Positions 59,116 to 64,000 of a stretch of 64,000 nt of DNA are shown in pieces. Position 1 is the stretch's first letter. Each line of letters opens with the position of its first letter. The notes below the pieces were generated by a model. The model was not told the DNA's origin. It searched no databases and was given only the letters and a program-made list of their open reading frames with translations. The stretch lies in the NCBI RefSeq assembly GCF_031755915.1, contig NC_083383.1:23239001-23303000 (forward strand). The letters are read 5' to 3'. The position numbers and the translations under genes were made by a program. This DNA is from Ziziphus jujuba (Eukaryota > Streptophyta > Magnoliopsida > Rosales > Rhamnaceae).

Positions 59116-59536
59116 GGTAAATTACATGATTGGTCCTTAAGCTATATTACCATTTACAAGCTAGGTTCTTAAAAATTTTTTGTTGGTACTTTAGTCCCTA
59201 AACACGTCAAAACATTGCACCTCAGTCTATGTACATTATTCCATCCAAAATCATATCCTTTTAGAGACCAATTTATAATACAATATATAGTTTGAGGATC
59301 AATTTTTAGCTTTTGACATAATTTAAGGATTAAATATGATATTGATCTCTAAACTATGTCCTATGTTATAAATTGGTTCCTAACAGAAGATTTGCACGAG
59401 CATCTAGTGGTGGATTTTGAATGAAATAATATGAACAACATTTTAATAAATTCAGAGATTAAAATGCTAAAAAAAATTATTTAAGGACCAACTTATAAAT
59501 GGCACTATAGTTTAGTGATCAATTATACAATTTACC
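59116..59536. mobile_element. Fold-back MITE-like hairpin element
   Basis: The left arm starts ggtaaattacatgattggtc and the right arm, reverse-complemented, starts ggtaaattgtataattgatc. The arms stay alignable for roughly 140 bp. Inside them a second inverted repeat exists (accaatttataata near 59278 against the complement of tataaattggttcc near 59378), so almost the whole 421 bp can fold. No clear target duplication was found (left flank ttttctttt, right flank ctttttcat). No coding sequence. Superfamily not assigned. Confidence 0.65.
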
Positions 59537-61399
59537 CTTTTTCATTTTTTACCAACGATTAAATATACAACAGAATTCCACATCATTAGCAAAATGCGGC
59601 GCAATTTGGCTTTTTTATTATGTCATGAGGAGCTCCAATATAACCTGTGTAATTGGGTTATTTTGATAATAAATATTTTATAATAAATTTAGATACTTGG
59701 GCAACAAATGCCGTGTGTGATATATGTAGCCATACCATACCAGCCATTTGTTCTCTTCTTTAGAAATCCTACATACATTCAATTTTTTATTTATTTTTAA
59801 ATTTTTTCAGTCTCCCCCTATTTTTTTTTTTTGTTTGTTTCCTCTCATTTTTCCCAAAAAAACTATAATTACCATCTATATGGCGGAGAGAGGAAGAAAG
59901 AAAAAAGTAAAAGGAAAAAAAGGATCATCACTTATATTTGTTTTTCTTTGGTGTTGATTTAGACTAAGGATGCAACTAAAATTATAACCTTATCTGGGCC
60001 TATTATCAAATAATTGAGCAATCGAAAATTTAAAAACTTGTCATATGTATATTCTTTTCTATAATATAACAAATATTAAGATAGAGTATAAACTTAATAT
60101 ATATTAGCCAAAAAAATTGCTTAGCTAGGCTTTTCAAACTAATATATCTGGTTTTTAGTCTTGACTATGTGTAAAACGTGCCATAGTCGGATAATTTCCT
60201 AATAGCTTAAGCTTGTCAATTGATGCCAAGAAAAGATAGAGTATATGTTTTTTCTATATACATAGTTTGGTCAACACAATTGCTTATCAATTGTTCGGAC
60301 TTAAGGTTTTTCTTTCCATTAAGTTTATATATATGCATTCTTTATTTATGTTTGTTGGTAATAATATATGTATTCTTTCTCTTGAATTTTGTGCTCTATG
60401 TATATGAGCTTATTGACATCCGTTTGGTGCATATTTGATCCTCAGATTTATTTTTTATTTTTATGCATGTGTCACCTATCTGATTCATGTTAACAAATTT
60501 GTCTTTATGTATTATCTCTTTTGGAGATTTTAAGCAAATGTGACATTTTACCATTGACCCTCAACATATATTCACCTGCATGCTTGTCTATCTATTTTTC
60601 CGCCACCTGTCAGAAGAACCATAAGAGTAGTAAACAAGTTATTTTTCTTCTTTCTTTTCAATGTATTTAAATGTGGCTCATGTACTTCATAATGTGGGAT
60701 TTAATATTTGTTTTAATTTTGTTAAACCTTTTCTTTTGTTCTCTTTATCTTCTTTTTTCTCACTTGCTTTGCTCTAGTCATAAATTCTAAGGAATGCAAT
60801 TAGCAAGACATAACCGCATCTGTGGTTATGAATTCCAAATTTTGGAAAGCTTCTCATTTCTTTGAAAAAAAAAAAAATTCCATTAAAGAAAAAGTACAGT
60901 TAGAATTGACATCCGTTTTTGCAGCATTACATCATAACTCTATAGCTACCAATGTTTAATAAGAATTGGAAACTTCATTTATCCTAAACTAAAACAAATT
61001 AAGCTGCCTGTTTGGAGTGTAGAAATGTATTGGACTCGACTAGTCTTTGAAACAATCCGTATGGAAAAAAATACCCTCGTTGTATGAGTTTGTTTGGATT
61101 TGGCCAACTAGATCGTATGTCGATCCCAGATTTGAATTTTTGTATATTCTAATTTTTGGTTTGACAGGCATACCATTGTGTAGTACTTGTAAATATGAGT
61201 TTATACACTAGTGATACACCACATTATGAATTATGGTTAAAAAATTACTGGTCTATGAAGTTTCAAATATTAGTATTTTCTTAATATCCAAACCAGTATC
61301 ATATTTTATTCTTATTTGACCTAGAGGTCTATACATACCTAGGAAGACATGCCTTGGATTAAGCAAATTCAAAAATACCTAAAATGTCTCCAAAGATCA
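59537..61399. other. AT-rich intergenic DNA, no gene recognised
   Basis: T-runs at 59820-59832 and several short ORFs without motifs (59748-59957, 60220-60438). No transposon ends or RNA genes are seen. Confidence 0.55.
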
Positions 61400-62824
61400 T
61401 GCATAATCTTGACTTAATTTGACCCGCACTGCGACCCCCTTTTGTGTTGAACTGGGTCACACGAGATTTTGCCCCTTTTCTAGTACCACCTAGCTACACA
61501 TGTTGGTCACCATGGAAGCCGACCCCGTGCTAACTAAGCTATTAAATTTTTAAGCTAAATTGTCGTCAGACGTTCAGAATCGATCGTTTGAAGCTAGTGG
61601 TGACATTTTACCATTTTTGGTAATTTGGTTGGATTCTGGCCATCTTTAGAGGAGCCATTGGTCTCCTACTATTTTGGACCCTCTAAATTCATTTTTAGTT
61701 TTTGTTTGATAAAATTCCTCAAAGTTTGAGTGATCTAACAACATTAAGTTGGTCAAATTTTTCAATGTGTTTTTTGATTACTGACGATGTTATTTAACCA
61801 AGGTAAGCATACCAATGAGTTATCTATCTCATGTGCTTTCCATTGGTATATGAATTGTCAATTTTGATATATATTTTTTTTTGATTACCTATCTCATGGA
61901 CTTTTCATTGGTATATATGATTTATCAATTTTGGTTTTTCTTTTCTTTTTTTTTAGTAAATACCCATTTTTGGGTTAATTAGTTTAATAACGGGTAAAAT
62001 TAGATTGTAATTGGATCATTTAGGAACAAATTAAAGTTGGTATTTTGTTCCAAGATATTATTAGGCCCATTAAAAGATTTAATTTGATAAAATTGGCCTT
62101 AGGTTAAAAAAACCCTAGTTTTGGATATCAAGTCCAATGAGGTCTAGTATAATTGGACCATTTGGTACCCAGTTTATGTAATTTTAAAGTTATATAAATT
62201 ATTTAAGATATTTGATACGCACTAATATCAATATTTTATTTTTGAAATCTAAGAAATATTTTATTATATTATAAGCATCTATATTGCATTCGAAGGTGAC
62301 CTTATGGAAGAGCAGAAGTAGTCATCTATGGTATTTAAGAATGATTTTATTTTTAAATAGTTTTGGACCCAATCTACTAATAGTTATATGGTTTAAATAT
62401 TATATATGTGGTTGGACAATTAATCCCTATTTTATGCATATATGGGTATTTGCTTCTACGTATACGTGTTCTGCAAATTTTTAAGCAATATTTAAGTGTT
62501 TTAAAATTTTAAAGTGCATATGAATGGTTTTATGGTAATATGTATATATATATATATATGTTTTATTGTTGATATTTGTGTTATATATTCATATATAAAT
62601 TTTTGGCATAAAATGTTTATTCGGAACCTTTGAAATATTTATAATAGGTTTATGGTTTATAAATTCACTTAGTGAAATATTAAATAAATGATTTGGTTCT
62701 TTGATATTATATTCAGGTTTATGGTATAATATTTATTTGAAAAATGGAAAAAAATGATATTAATTATATAGTTTATGAATACTATATTGGTGAGTTTTAA
62801 TTGATATATCATATAGTATCAGCG
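61400..62824 (+). repeat. Probable decayed long gypsy LTR fragment
   Basis: The text from about 61425 (gacccgcactgcgaccccct, gttcagaatcgatcgtttga, agctagtggtgacattttac) through 61960-62160 has the look of long chromovirus LTRs, with motif order suggesting + orientation. It is not closely alignable by eye with the other LTRs here, and neither end could be fixed. It is cut at 62825 by another LTR. Assignment is inference. Confidence 0.3.
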
Positions 62825-63951
62825 TGATACGAACCTAGATCGACTCGCTCCTAAACTTGTATTAAATTAGTCCGGATTGAAATTAAGTTTAGATTCTAAT
62901 GGCCATCTTGACCCTTAATCAACTTGTGATTAGAAATTTTGGTATAGATTGAAGCACCACAATAGGTTATGTATTGTCCTATTGATAAGTCAAATTAGAA
63001 CACTTGTTCTCTATTTGGTGTTATAGGTGTTCTAAAAAAATGAAGAGAAATCTTTCTCACAAGTATTTACTGAATGAATAATGATCTATGTATTATTAAG
63101 CAAATAAGCCTTTAAATAGGCTAGAGTGATAAAAAAAATCAAATCCCTAAGGCAATAGGTAAAATAAAACCAATAAGACTAAACCAAAGATGTAGCCGAT
63201 TTTCACATGTCTTTCCTAATATAATTTGTATTAATTAATTTCTTAATTTTTGAAAAAGAAATTAATTAATTTACAATCAGTAATATTAAAATTCAATTCC
63301 TAAATTGATTTGTCCAAAAAATAAATAAAAAAAATTGAAAATAAAAGATTATTTCCTAATATAGAAAGTCAAATTCTAGATTTGGCAAGTCGTTGACCAG
63401 CTTTCCAAATAAGCTGTCTTTGTACAATTTCTAGCTAATTTAGGCCCCAAATCTTATCTAATATGCCATGTAAGATACCTAATAGGAATAAAACTGGTCC
63501 CCTCATGTTGCACTTAATTGGAATTGTCAAAATTTGCTTGGAATGCAAGTAAGCCACTTCTCAGCTCCAAACATGCAAAACCGGCCATAGTTGAAGGTTG
63601 TACGCATTTGGATGGGCTTGGGCATCCTTGCCTCTGCTTTGACATGATCTTATGTCCTCTTGGTGAGCTCAAGTACGTTCATACGCATACAAACTCATCC
63701 CTTGTTTCCCAGAGTCCTCAAATGCTTCGAAACAGTTTCCCGGTTCCATTTTTGCCTTCAAAACTTGCATGTTCAGCATGGGCTTAAAATCTTATGATAT
63801 TAATATTTTTTGAGATTTAATTATTCTTTGTATGAAGCTAACAATATTGTCCCTAAACCTCTTAGCTTATGCTCTAGTAATTGGTCTGGTATTTAGTTGT
63901 ACAGGATTAGCTCCTCAGCAAGTAGATGTTTGCATTGGTGATTTATCATCA
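62825..63951 (-). repeat. Diverged LTR of the gag-only gypsy family
   Basis: Starts TGATACGAACCTAGATCG and aligns along its length with the LTRs at 48034 and 29051 (cctattgataagtcaa, cctttaaataggct, attaattaatttacaat blocks). It ends near TTTATCATCA. No purine tract follows and the flanks (cagcg, tattg) do not match, so it is an old solo LTR with a decayed duplication, or a truncated one. Confidence 0.8.
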
Positions 63952-64000
63952 TATTGTCTTTATGCTATTAATATGATTAACATGCATGTTTTAGTCATTC

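Overview
This window is nuclear DNA from a flowering plant, most likely a eudicot. It is AT-rich, full of microsatellites, and dominated by plant LTR retrotransposons (Ty1/copia, Ty3/gypsy chromovirus-like, a Cassandra-type TRIM). It has one convincing host gene, a single-exon DOG1-like gene at 13473-14198 on the + strand with a TATA box and a seed-type RY motif upstream. The species cannot be named from the sequence. One small secreted-peptide-like ORF (11322-11636) is a weak second gene candidate.

Layout. 1-5.5 kb: a decayed Tat-type Ty3/gypsy relic split by a 2.9-kb solo LTR (1641-4576, direct repeat GGTGG). 7553-8219: a Cassandra-like TRIM with 5S rRNA-like sequence in both LTRs. 8.2-16.8 kb: gene-bearing AT-rich DNA with the DOG1-like gene. 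About 16.8-39.8 kb: a four-level nest. A decayed long LTR (minus) is split by a copia element (20567-38792, CATTT); that is split by a chromovirus-like gypsy (25045-38141, CTTCA); that is split by a gag/protease-only gypsy derivative (29051-34977, GCATG). 40.5-42.8 kb: a copia relic and a solo LTR of the gag-only family (41861-42847, ATACG). 43252-59022: a second nest. A long-LTR element has about 3.2-kb LTRs and only a 216-bp internal domain (CAAAT). Its right LTR is split by a second gag/protease-only element (48034-54334, ATAAT) and by a solo LTR (55294-58180, GCCGG/GCTGG). 59.1-64 kb: a fold-back MITE-like hairpin, a decayed long LTR, and another LTR of the gag-only family (62825-about 63951).

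How it fits together. The two gag/protease-only elements share LTRs, primer site, polypurine tract, a gag-CCHC-aspartic protease coding region and the same internal deletion fusing a scrap of reverse transcriptase to the integrase C-terminus. They look like a non-autonomous lineage that spread after losing its polymerase and must have borrowed enzymes in trans. The related gypsy at 25045-38141 shows what the full coding region looks like, although it is itself dead. The most interesting observations are this gag-only lineage and the giant-LTR, almost-no-interior element. Nest order gives relative ages, and every level has a readable target-site duplication except the outermost decayed LTR.
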